33,166 nucleotides of DNA from an uncultured Sphingomonas sp. Lineage in GTDB: Bacteria > Pseudomonadota > Alphaproteobacteria > Sphingomonadales > Sphingomonadaceae. Position 1 is the first letter of the stretch; each line of letters begins with the position of its first letter. Of the stretch, positions 8,170 to 15,689 are shown piece by piece. The notes beneath the pieces were generated by a model. That model searched no databases. It worked only from the letters and a program-made list of their open reading frames with translations, and was not told the origin of the DNA. The DNA lies in NCBI GenBank assembly GCA_913775025.1, contig CAJYJW010000238.1, forward strand, positions 1 to 33,166, written 5' to 3'. A program made the position numbers and the translations under genes.

Positions 8170-9102
8170 TCAGGCGAGGCGAAAGGCGGGGAGGATGTAG
8201 CCGGGCTCCACCTCGACGAAATCGGCGGTGACCGCGCGGCCGATCGCGACATCCTCCGGCGCGGCATCAAGCATGTTGGCAACGATGCGCACGCCCTCCT
8301 CAAGCTCCACCAGCACTACCGGCAAAGGATAGGCGAACCCAGGCATCTGCGGCTGGTGCATCACCACGAAGCTGTGGATCGTACCGCGTCCGCTCGCCTC
8401 GACGATCTCGAAATCCAAGCTGCCGGTCACCGGGTCCATCGGCCCCGGCGGATGACGCAGCCGCCCGCCGAACGACTGGAACAGCAGCTTGCGGTTTGTC
8501 AGCCCCTCCCAGAAGAAGGCGTTGTCATGCGTGATCGCGGGGCGCGGGTGGGGGAAGCTGTCCGCTTCCTGCGCCGGCGGCGGCGGCGCGGCGGGGCTGA
8601 GGTTCGGTTTGAACTTCAGCACGCGAAACGTCATCCGGCCGACGGGCTCGCCCGCGACCGTGAAGTCATAGGCGAGCGTCACGAAATGGCCGATGCCGAG
8701 GCCGGTGCGCTTCTCCTCCGACACGTCCGCCACGGTCGGCGTCGAGGTGACGACATCGCCGATCGTCAGATAGCGGTCGTATCGCTGCTCGACATTCGTG
8801 GCGACGACACCGGTGTAACCCGCCGCGTCGAACAGCGCGAGAACGGGCATGTCCTCCTCGCTCGTCCGCCCGCCGGGGCGATAGGGCGGCATCGCCCACA
8901 CATCCAGCATCGCAGGCGGCGCGACGATGCCGGGGTGCCCCGCCGCGCGTGCCGCCGCCTCATCGGTATAGACGGGGTTCGTCTCGCCCATCGCCTCGCA
9001 CCAGCGGCGGATCATCGGCAGGTTCACGGCATCGCGCGCCGTGGCGGGCGCATTCGCCGCGCGGCCGACCCAAGCGCGTGCCTCTTCGAGCAGTCCGCTC
9101 AT
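8170..9102 (-). CDS. MaoC-DUF35 fusion protein (ChsH2 type)
   Basis: 310 residues, the length of mycobacterial ChsH2 (about 311). Residues 1-168 form a MaoC hot-dog domain, a proline-rich linker spans about 168-180, and 185-310 is a DUF35/OB-fold acyl-CoA-associated domain (RHPPGPMDP, EASGRGTIHSFVVMHQP). The MaoC half lacks the Asp/His pair (the equivalent stretch reads MGETNPVYTD), as expected for the helper half of a split hydratase. The DUF35 half would dock on the Ltp2-like aldolase. The zinc-ribbon cysteines usual in DUF35 are absent (LLFQSFGGRLRHPP; PMDPVTGS). Start MSGLLEE overlaps the upstream ACAD stop (ATGA). Role: hydration of the enoyl-CoA and hand-over to the aldolase (inference from family). 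Confidence 0.88.
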   Translation of the reverse strand: MSGLLEEARAWVGRAANAPATARDAVNLPMIRRWCEAMGETNPVYTDEAAARAAGHPGIVAPPAMLDVWAMPPYRPGGRTSEEDMPVLALFDAAGYTGVVATNVEQRYDRYLTIGDVVTSTPTVADVSEEKRTGLGIGHFVTLAYDFTVAGEPVGRMTFRVLKFKPNLSPAAPPPPAQEADSFPHPRPAITHDNAFFWEGLTNRKLLFQSFGGRLRHPPGPMDPVTGSLDFEIVEASGRGTIHSFVVMHQPQMPGFAYPLPVVLVELEEGVRIVANMLDAAPEDVAIGRAVTADFVEVEPGYILPAFRLA

Positions 9103-10274
9103 GCGCGCGCCGCCCGCGGCATCTTGAGGCCGACCTGCGCCACCATATCGCGCAGCACCTCGGCGGTGCCCCCGCCGAAGGTGTTGATCTGGCATTTGCG
9201 ATATTCGCGCTCGATCCGCCCGCGCAGCGCCGCGCCCGGCGAGCCGTCCTTCACGAGGCCGACCGGCCCCAGCACGTCGAGCAGAAGCCGCATCACCTTG
9301 ATGACGCCCTCCGTGCCGAACACCTTGAGGCCCGAGGCGAGATCGGCGCGGGTGGAGCCCTGCGCAACTTCGCTCGCCACGCGATTGCCCATCTGGCCGA
9401 TCGCGCTCAGCGTCGCATAGGCTTCGCCCAGCGCGGACTGCACCCACGGCACGTCAATAAGCGTACCGCCCCCCGCCTCGACCTCGCGCGCCCAGGCGAC
9501 GACCTGATCGAAGCAGCCGTTGGCGCCGTAGGTGAGCGCCGCCAGGCCGATGCGCTCGTGGTTGAGCTGCTCGGCGATCAGCCGCCAGCCACCGTTCACC
9601 TCGCCGATCACCATGTCGGCGGGCACGCGCACATCCTCGTAATAGGTCACGTTGGTGCGGAAGCCGCCCACCGTCCAGATCGGCGAGACGGAGAAGCCGG
9701 GCAGCGTCGTATCCATCATCAGGATGGTGATGCCCTTGTGCGGCGGCGCATCGGAATCGGTGCGGACGGCAAGGAACACATAGTCCGCCCCTTCCGCGCC
9801 GCTGGTGAAGATCTTCTGCCCGTTGACGATGTAGTCGTCGCCGTCGCGCACCGCCCGCGTCTTCAGGCTGGCGAGATCCGTGCCGGCGCCCGGCTCCGAA
9901 TAGCCGATGGCGAAGATCAGGTCGCCGCTCGCGATGCGCGGCAGGATGGCCTTCTGCTGCGCTTCCGTCCCCAGCCGCATCAACGCGGGGCCGACGGTGT
10001 TGACCGTGACGAACGGGAAGGGCGCGTCCGCCAGCACCAGTTCCTCCAGCAGAATCTTTTGGGTGAGCGGATCCAGTCCCTTGCCGCCATAGGCAACGGG
10101 CCAGCCCGGCGTCAGCCAGCCGTCCCGCCCCATCTGGCGGATCACGCGACGATATTCGGGTCCGCTCTCCGCATTAAGGGTCGCGGCGCGCGTCTCCGGG
10201 GTCATCAATCCGTCGAGATACGCACGGAACTCGGCGCGAAGCGCCTTCTGTTCGGGGCTGTAATCAACCTGCAT
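9099..10274 (-). CDS. Acyl-CoA dehydrogenase, catalytic subunit (FadE29/ChsE2-like)
   Basis: 391 residues (FadE29 is 387). It shows the ACAD N-domain (MQVDYSPEQKALRAEFRAYL), the flavin/substrate motif FAIGYSEPGAGTDL (about 121-134), the beta-domain sequence ADYVFLAVRTD, and near the C-terminus INTFGGGTAEVLRDMVA. Glu240 in NHERIGLA lies where isovaleryl-CoA dehydrogenase and FadE29 carry the catalytic base. Expected reaction: FAD-dependent alpha,beta-dehydrogenation of a branched or steroid side-chain acyl-CoA, electrons passing to ETF. It overlaps the ligase stop by 11 bases and the DUF35 gene by ATGA. The presumed partner is the ACAD at 7030-8160. Confidence 0.92.
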   Translation of the reverse strand: MQVDYSPEQKALRAEFRAYLDGLMTPETRAATLNAESGPEYRRVIRQMGRDGWLTPGWPVAYGGKGLDPLTQKILLEELVLADAPFPFVTVNTVGPALMRLGTEAQQKAILPRIASGDLIFAIGYSEPGAGTDLASLKTRAVRDGDDYIVNGQKIFTSGAEGADYVFLAVRTDSDAPPHKGITILMMDTTLPGFSVSPIWTVGGFRTNVTYYEDVRVPADMVIGEVNGGWRLIAEQLNHERIGLAALTYGANGCFDQVVAWAREVEAGGGTLIDVPWVQSALGEAYATLSAIGQMGNRVASEVAQGSTRADLASGLKVFGTEGVIKVMRLLLDVLGPVGLVKDGSPGAALRGRIEREYRKCQINTFGGGTAEVLRDMVAQVGLKMPRAARA

Positions 10275-12087
10275 GGTCTGCTCCCTCGAAAGGTGGAATG
10301 CCGAGACGGTCGAGCGCCGCTGCGGTCAGCGGAACGTAGGTGGCCGCCGCCGGATCGGCGACGAACAGCGGATCGCCCTTCACGCGGGCAGGGTCGTAGC
10401 CTTCGCGCTGCACATCCACCTTGCGCAGCTTGAAGGTGGAGGTCATGTCGGCGGCATCGGTCAGCCGCACGAACAGCGGCACCGCATAATGCGCCAGATG
10501 CGTGCTGGCGTAGGCGTGGAAGCCTGCCGGATCGAACGCCACGCCTGGCGGATAGGTGAGCGCCACCATCCCCGCACGCCCCTCCGTCCCCGGCACCAGC
10601 ACGCCGTAGACGTTGACAACCGAGGGACCGGAGAAGCCCGCCAGTACCGTCTCCACCTCGGCGGTCGAGACGTTCTCGCTCTTCCAACGGAAGGTGTCGC
10701 CGGCGCGATCGACGAAGAAGACGTAATCCTCCTCGTCGAAGCGGACGAGATCGCCCGAGCGGAACCAGCGGTCGCCAGGCTTGAACAAATCGCGGATCAG
10801 CTTCGCCTCGGTGGCTGGGGCGGAGGTGTAACCCTCGAAGAAGCCGCCGACGCCGGTGCCGTCGAGCACTTCGGCGACGAGTTCGGCCACCTCGTGCGGG
10901 CCGGCCAGCACATAGCCGCCGTCTGCATTGCGGACATGCTCGCCGGTCGCCACGTCATACTTCAGAAAGCGAATGTTGGTCGCTTGCGGATAGGGCAGGC
11001 GGCCGACCGATCCGATCCGATTGTCGACGTTGGTGACGCCGTAGTTCGCCTCGGTCGATCCCAACCCCTCATAGACATCGCGCACGCCGAAACGATCGAC
11101 GAAGGCGGCCCACACGTCGGGCTTGAGACCCGCCCCCGTCATCGCGCGCAGGCCGTGATCGCGATCGCCGGGCGTAGAGGGCGAGGCGAGCAGATAGCGG
11201 ACGATCTCGCCGATATAATAGAAAGCGGTGATGCGGTGGCGGCGCACGTCCGCCCAGAAACCCGAGCGGCTGAACCTGCGCCGCAGCACGAACGGCCGCC
11301 CGGTCGCGAGCGAGACGGAAGGCACCACCATGCCGCCGGCGCCATGGTAAAGCGGCAGCACGCAATAGAAAGTGTCATCGTCGCCGAACTCCAGCAGGCC
11401 CGCCATCATCTCGCCGGCGTTCAGGAAACGCATGTGGCTCATCTTCGCGGCCTTGGGCAGGCCGGTCGTGCCGGATGTGAAGATCAGGTAGAGCGGATCG
11501 GCCATCACGATCCCGTCGCGCAGGGTGGGATCGGGATTGGTGTCTGCGGCGGCGGCCATGGCCGCATCGAGATCGCGCCAGCCGCTGGCGGTGCGATCCG
11601 CCCCCGTCTCGGATTGCTCGAACACGAGTACGGGCAGATCTTCCGCCGCCATCCCCTCGATCAGGGCGGCAAGCTCGGATCCGACAATCAGCGCGCGCGC
11701 GCCCACCTGCGCGAAGGCGTGTTTGAGCACCGGCCCCGTCGCCGTCGTATTGATGAGAGCGGTGACGATGCCCGCCTTCGCCAGCCCCAGCCACAGCATG
11801 ATATATTCGGGCCGGTTGAGCATCAGCAGCGCCACCACGTCGCCGCGCCTGAGCCCCGCCGCCATTGCCGCATGCGCCACGCGATTGGCACGCGCATTCA
11901 TCGTGGCGAAGCCGATCGCCTGCTCCTCGAACAGGATGAAGGGCGCGTCGTTCTCGCTCGCCGCCCGCTCCTCCAGCCGGTCGGCCACGGTATAGGGCAG
12001 ATCGCGCGCGAAGGGGGCGACGCGCGCGTAGCCACGCATCAGCCGCCGCATCGTCTCCTCGCGCGGGGGGGCGACGAAACCGGTCAT
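10264..12087 (-). CDS. FATP-type acyl-CoA ligase
   Basis: 607-residue AMP-forming ligase of the very-long-chain/fatty-acid-transport-protein branch. Visible are the phosphate loop FTSGTTGLPK (about 203-212), YEGLGSTEANYG, the SGDLVRFDEEDYVFFVDRAGDTFRWKSEN hinge region (written here in parts: SGDLVRFDEE, FVDRAGDTFRWKSEN), and the C-terminal lysine motif TSTFKLRKVDV. Relatives activate long-chain acids, bile acids and cholesterol side-chain acids (FadD17/FadD19 types) to CoA thioesters. Sitting directly before the ACAD/MaoC/DUF35/Ltp2 genes, it probably makes the CoA ester they consume. ATGA overlap with the upstream alpha/beta hydrolase. Substrate not determinable from sequence. Confidence 0.92.
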   Translation of the reverse strand: MTGFVAPPREETMRRLMRGYARVAPFARDLPYTVADRLEERAASENDAPFILFEEQAIGFATMNARANRVAHAAMAAGLRRGDVVALLMLNRPEYIMLWLGLAKAGIVTALINTTATGPVLKHAFAQVGARALIVGSELAALIEGMAAEDLPVLVFEQSETGADRTASGWRDLDAAMAAAADTNPDPTLRDGIVMADPLYLIFTSGTTGLPKAAKMSHMRFLNAGEMMAGLLEFGDDDTFYCVLPLYHGAGGMVVPSVSLATGRPFVLRRRFSRSGFWADVRRHRITAFYYIGEIVRYLLASPSTPGDRDHGLRAMTGAGLKPDVWAAFVDRFGVRDVYEGLGSTEANYGVTNVDNRIGSVGRLPYPQATNIRFLKYDVATGEHVRNADGGYVLAGPHEVAELVAEVLDGTGVGGFFEGYTSAPATEAKLIRDLFKPGDRWFRSGDLVRFDEEDYVFFVDRAGDTFRWKSENVSTAEVETVLAGFSGPSVVNVYGVLVPGTEGRAGMVALTYPPGVAFDPAGFHAYASTHLAHYAVPLFVRLTDAADMTSTFKLRKVDVQREGYDPARVKGDPLFVADPAAATYVPLTAAALDRLGIPPFEGADHAG

Positions 12088-12944
12088 GCCGCATGCGCCT
12101 TCAGGAAGGGGAGGATGGCAGAGACGAAGGCGTCGTTATCGTCGCCCGCCACCATATGATGCGCGCCATCGATCGGCACGACCTCCGCCTCCGGCAGAAG
12201 CGCGCGGAACCGCGCGGCCCCGTCCGCCGAAACGATCTCGCTCGCGGTGCCGTACACCAGCATCAGCGGCGCCGTGATCGCGCGGGCGGCGGCGGAGAGG
12301 CGTTCGTTCATCGCCTCCATGTCCCACCCGTCCTGCGGGGCGACGAAGCCGGGATCCCAGTGCCAGTACCAGCGGCCGTCCTTCTTCTGCCGCAGGTTGC
12401 GCGAAAGGCCGTCGAGCCGTTCGGGCCGCGGACGGTGGGGCAGATAGCTCGCGATCGCATCCGCCGCCTGTTCCAGCGTATCGAACCCGCCCGACGTGCC
12501 GCGCATGAAACCCACGACATGCTCGCCGCCCTTCGCCTCCAGCCAGGGGACGATATCGACCAGCACGATCCCGGCGGCGGGGGCCGCCGGCCCCTCCCCC
12601 ATCGCCAGCATCGAGGCCAGCCCACCGAGCGATGCGCCGACGACGAGCGGCGGCGCATCGAGTGTCGCGATCACGTCGCGCAGATCGTTGGCGAAGGCGT
12701 CGAGCGTGTAGCGGTTGTCGGCGCTCCAGTCGCTGTCGCCATGCCCGCGCATGTCGAGCGCGATCGCATCGAAGCCGTCGTCCGCCAGCGCGCGCGCCGC
12801 CGTCGCCCACGCGCCGCGCGTCTGCCCGCCGCCGTGGAGCAGCAGCACCGGCGCACCACGTGCCCCGCCGTAACGCGTCGCGACGAGCGAAAGGCCGTCA
12901 CGCGCGGTATAGCCCAGCGTCGTTTCCGCCACCGTCAGTTCCAC
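12084..12944 (-). CDS. Alpha/beta hydrolase
   Basis: 286 residues with a GTG start. The oxyanion HGGGQTRGAW (His38), nucleophile elbow GASLGG (Ser105), a late acidic region (YGTASEIVSADG) and the catalytic His region GAHHMVAGDDND give the full hydrolase triad. It could cleave an ester, lactone, thioester or C-C bond. The GTG at 12944 is chosen because GGAGG lies about 10 bases upstream and it overlaps the Coq4-like stop by 10 bases; an upstream in-frame extension would run deep into that gene. The position between a Coq4-like gene and a CoA ligase suggests release or editing of an acid before activation (inference). Confidence 0.87.
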   Translation of the reverse strand: MELTVAETTLGYTARDGLSLVATRYGGARGAPVLLLHGGGQTRGAWATAARALADDGFDAIALDMRGHGDSDWSADNRYTLDAFANDLRDVIATLDAPPLVVGASLGGLASMLAMGEGPAAPAAGIVLVDIVPWLEAKGGEHVVGFMRGTSGGFDTLEQAADAIASYLPHRPRPERLDGLSRNLRQKKDGRWYWHWDPGFVAPQDGWDMEAMNERLSAAARAITAPLMLVYGTASEIVSADGAARFRALLPEAEVVPIDGAHHMVAGDDNDAFVSAILPFLKAHAA

Positions 12945-13741
12945 AGCGCCGATGCCTCCGCCGTATCGGCCTCGCGCACGCCGTTGATGCCGAGATGCGT
13001 GCGCGCCTGCTCTGGCGTCATGTCGAGCACGTCCTCGTAGCGGATCATGTAGATCGGCGCGGATTCGCGGCCGACCTTCGCCCCCCGCTCGATCGTGTCC
13101 AGCACGGTTAGCCACGTCTGCGGGTAATGCAGCACCGCGCGCGTCACGATCCGCGTCGATCCGAAGATCGAGAAGGCCGAAAGTTCGCCGGCAAGCTCGG
13201 GGCTCAGATGCACGAACAGGTTCGTCAGCCGCATGTAATAAGGCACCAGCTCGCCGATGAAGTCGAACCCGCCGCCGCCCAGAATATGTTCGAAATCATG
13301 CTGCTGGCCGGCGCGGAGCTGAAAATATTCGTAATCGTTGCGGGGCGTGAATTTGGGCACGATATCGACCTGCAAGCCGTTCTCCACGAGCTGGCGATAG
13401 AAGATGCCGCCCACCGTATCCGGGGCGTGCGCGGCAAGATCGTCGCGCTGGAAATCGGAGGAGAAGCGCGCCCCGAACCATGCGTCGAGCGCAGGATTTT
13501 TCGCACGCTCGGCGGCGATCAACGCGTTGATATGATCGATATCCTGCACCTCGCGCATAATGAGCGCGAGTTTCATCGAATCGGACGGCGTCGGCACGTC
13601 CGGGCCGTTGCGGCGGAGCATATGCGTCGCCACCCAGTCGCGCAGACGTGGATCGTTCAGATAGCGCGACGAGCTTATCAGCGTGCTGCTTTCGGTGGAG
13701 AGCGGCACGATGCCCTTCATCAGGTAGCTATAGTCGTTCAT
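12935..13741 (-). CDS. Coq4-like protein
   Basis: 268 residues. The key evidence is the HDxxH-x11-E metal motif of the COQ4 family: His148, Asp149, His152 and Glu164 in QQHDFEHILGGGGFDFIGE. The helical surroundings (RDWVATHMLRRNGPD, LFVHLSPELAGELSAFSIFG) also fit. Coq4 binds a metal and prenylated lipid and has been linked to organisation of the ubiquinone-synthesis complex and to oxidative decarboxylation of the ring precursor. Here there are no ubiquinone genes; the gene sits between an AtuA-like gene (ATGA overlap) and an alpha/beta hydrolase in a catabolic operon, so a role on a hydrophobic catabolic intermediate is likely. Function unproven. Confidence 0.8.
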   Translation of the reverse strand: MNDYSYLMKGIVPLSTESSTLISSSRYLNDPRLRDWVATHMLRRNGPDVPTPSDSMKLALIMREVQDIDHINALIAAERAKNPALDAWFGARFSSDFQRDDLAAHAPDTVGGIFYRQLVENGLQVDIVPKFTPRNDYEYFQLRAGQQHDFEHILGGGGFDFIGELVPYYMRLTNLFVHLSPELAGELSAFSIFGSTRIVTRAVLHYPQTWLTVLDTIERGAKVGRESAPIYMIRYEDVLDMTPEQARTHLGINGVREADTAEASALWN

Positions 13742-15534
13742 GGCATCCTCTCGGGCAGGCGCTGAGCGAGATCGGCGGGTATACGGACAGGAAAGCGCAT
13801 GATGACCTGGGCCATGCCCTTCGCGGCCGGGTCCAGCCCCTTGCAACGCAGGATGCCGCCGTCCAGCGAGTCGCGGACCACGAAATTGAGCGCGTTTAGC
13901 CCAGGCGCGACATAACGGTCGACGGCGAGCGGGCTGCCATCCGCGGACAGATGGCGATACCATTCGCCGACCGCCTGAGCGGTCATCGCCGTCGCGATCC
14001 ACGGCAGAAATTCGGGCTGGCGGGCGATCACGGCCACGTTGAACAGGCTGCCCTTGTCGCCGCTCCGCCCCCAGGCCAGCCGGATGAGGTCGACCTCGAC
14101 CAGTTCTCCGTCCGCCACGTCCGGCGCCGGGGCGGGATGAACGGCCGGCACGCTCGTTTCGCCGACGAATGAGGCGACGGTCCAGCACCTGTCACCCATC
14201 GTCACCGTCGCTGCCACCTCCTCGCGGGGCAGCAGGAAAGCGAAGATGCCGGTCAGCGGCAGCACGCTCGTGGCGATATTGATGCCCGTACCGACCGACA
14301 TGGTGGTGATGCCCGACGCCTGCTCGCGCGCGAAGAGACCGGCGCCTTCCGGTGTTGGATGATCGATCGTCATCTTCAGGATGACTTCGCGGGAGTCGTG
14401 GATCCGCGCCTGCGCGCCGAAACTTGCCTCCTCCCCGATGACGATGGCCGCGCTGTCCGTGAAGTCGGCCATGTTGCGCGACCGCAGCAACGCTCGTGCG
14501 CGCGACAGGATGGCCGCGCCCTGCCGGCGTGCCTTCGCGCCCGCTTCCTCCCCGATGATGGGTTGATAGGCGACCGCGCGCCATCCGGCCTCATGCGTCA
14601 CGCTGGCCTTCAGATACGGCGTCGGTGGCCGGCCCCGCGCGCCGGAGACATGGACCCGGTTCGGCCCGTCCGAGGTCAGCCGCACCTCGCTGAAATCGCA
14701 TGACACATCCGCCACCACATAGTCGGCGGGATCGCTGACTTCGTAGAGTAGCTGTTCGGCGACCGTACCGACCGAGACCAGGCCGCCCGACCCTTCTGGC
14801 TTGGTGATGACGACGCTGCCATCCGCGCGGCATTCGCCGATCGGAAAGCCGATCGTCTCCCAGCCCTCCACAGCCCGCCAGTCCGTGAACGTACCGCCTG
14901 TGATCTGGGTACTGCATTCCAGCAGATGCCCAGCGAGCGTGCCGGCGGCGAGCTTGTCGTGATCGTCCGGCCCCCAGCCGAAGGCATGGATGAGGGGGCC
15001 GAGAACGATGGCGCTGTCGACCACCCGCCCCGTCACGACGATGTCGGCGCCCGCCGCGAGCGCGGAGGCGATGGGGAAGCCGCCGAGGTAGGCGTTGCAG
15101 GTGAGCGCGCCATCGGGAAACGGCGCGCCGGTGAACATGTCGCTGGCTTCCCGCAGATCCTGCACGCGGTCGATCAGGTCGTCGCCCGTGATCGCGGCCA
15201 CCTTCAGCGACAGGCCGGCCTCGGCGATTTTCCTCTCCAACGCGCGCGCCAGGCCCAGCGGATCAAGCGCGCCGGCGTTCGCGACCACCTTGATGCCCTG
15301 TCGCGCGATCTCGTACAGATGCGGGCCGACGTGAATGGCGAGGAAATCGGGCGGATAGAGCACGGGGGGGTCGGCCCTGCGCTGGCGACCGAACATGCCC
15401 ATGCTCGCCTCGGCGAGATAATCGAACACGAGATAGTCCAGGCCACCGGCCGCGAGCAGCTGCGGCACGCCATGGGCGCTGTCGGCGAAATAGGCCGATC
15501 CGCCACCGATCCGGATCACACGTCCATCCACCAT
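13738..15534 (-). CDS. AtuA-like protein (DUF1446 + C-terminal AtuA ferredoxin-fold domain)
   Basis: 598 residues. The N-terminal about 450 residues are the acyclic-terpene-utilisation AtuA/DUF1446 domain (RIGGGSAYFADS, DYLVFDYLAEASMGM, ITGDDLIDRV, GRVVDSAIVLGPLIHAFGW); the last about 110 residues are the AtuA-like C-terminal domain (LIRLAWGRSGDKGSLFNVAV). AtuA is needed for citronellol/geraniol use in Pseudomonas but its biochemical role is not settled. Here there is no geranyl-CoA carboxylase, so the terpene link is only by family. First gene of the main operon; GAGGCGG lies just before the ATG. A 155-base gap with an inverted repeat separates it from the AraC-type gene. Confidence 0.88.
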   Translation of the reverse strand: MVDGRVIRIGGGSAYFADSAHGVPQLLAAGGLDYLVFDYLAEASMGMFGRQRRADPPVLYPPDFLAIHVGPHLYEIARQGIKVVANAGALDPLGLARALERKIAEAGLSLKVAAITGDDLIDRVQDLREASDMFTGAPFPDGALTCNAYLGGFPIASALAAGADIVVTGRVVDSAIVLGPLIHAFGWGPDDHDKLAAGTLAGHLLECSTQITGGTFTDWRAVEGWETIGFPIGECRADGSVVITKPEGSGGLVSVGTVAEQLLYEVSDPADYVVADVSCDFSEVRLTSDGPNRVHVSGARGRPPTPYLKASVTHEAGWRAVAYQPIIGEEAGAKARRQGAAILSRARALLRSRNMADFTDSAAIVIGEEASFGAQARIHDSREVILKMTIDHPTPEGAGLFAREQASGITTMSVGTGINIATSVLPLTGIFAFLLPREEVAATVTMGDRCWTVASFVGETSVPAVHPAPAPDVADGELVEVDLIRLAWGRSGDKGSLFNVAVIARQPEFLPWIATAMTAQAVGEWYRHLSADGSPLAVDRYVAPGLNALNFVVRDSLDGGILRCKGLDPAAKGMAQVIMRFPVRIPADLAQRLPERMP

Positions 15535-15611
15535 GCCGCCTCGCCGCTATCCGTGCCCGGCAACCCGTCCGCTCGATTGGTCCGCCTTCGCCGGCATCCT
15601 AGACGAGGGAT

Positions 15612-15651
15612 GGTGCGCGGCATGGCCGACGTATCGCCATTCCTGCGCACC
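15612..15651. repeat. Inverted repeat upstream of the AtuA operon
   Basis: Arms ggtgcgcggcatggc (15612-15626) and gccattcctgcgcacc (15636-15651) pair in two blocks (7 and 5 bp) around a short loop. It lies between the AraC-type gene and the operon start, about 80 bases before the AtuA ATG. No T-run follows on either strand, so an operator or leader hairpin is as likely as a terminator. The rest of the 15535-15689 gap shows no gene. Confidence 0.4.
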
Positions 15652-15689
15652 GATGGCCAAATCCGATCCCGTACGGCCCGCCGCGATCG

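Noticed and set aside
7843-10433. Two long plus-strand frames (525 and 494 codons) opposite ACAD and DUF35 genes
   Set aside because: Both are antisense shadows with low-complexity Arg/His-rich translations, while the minus-strand proteins are full-length family members.
10273-12159. A 628-codon open frame on the plus strand opposite the FATP-type ligase
   Set aside because: It is the mirror of a clear ligase gene in high-GC DNA; its translation is rich in Arg, His and Gly and has no recognisable domain or ribosome site.
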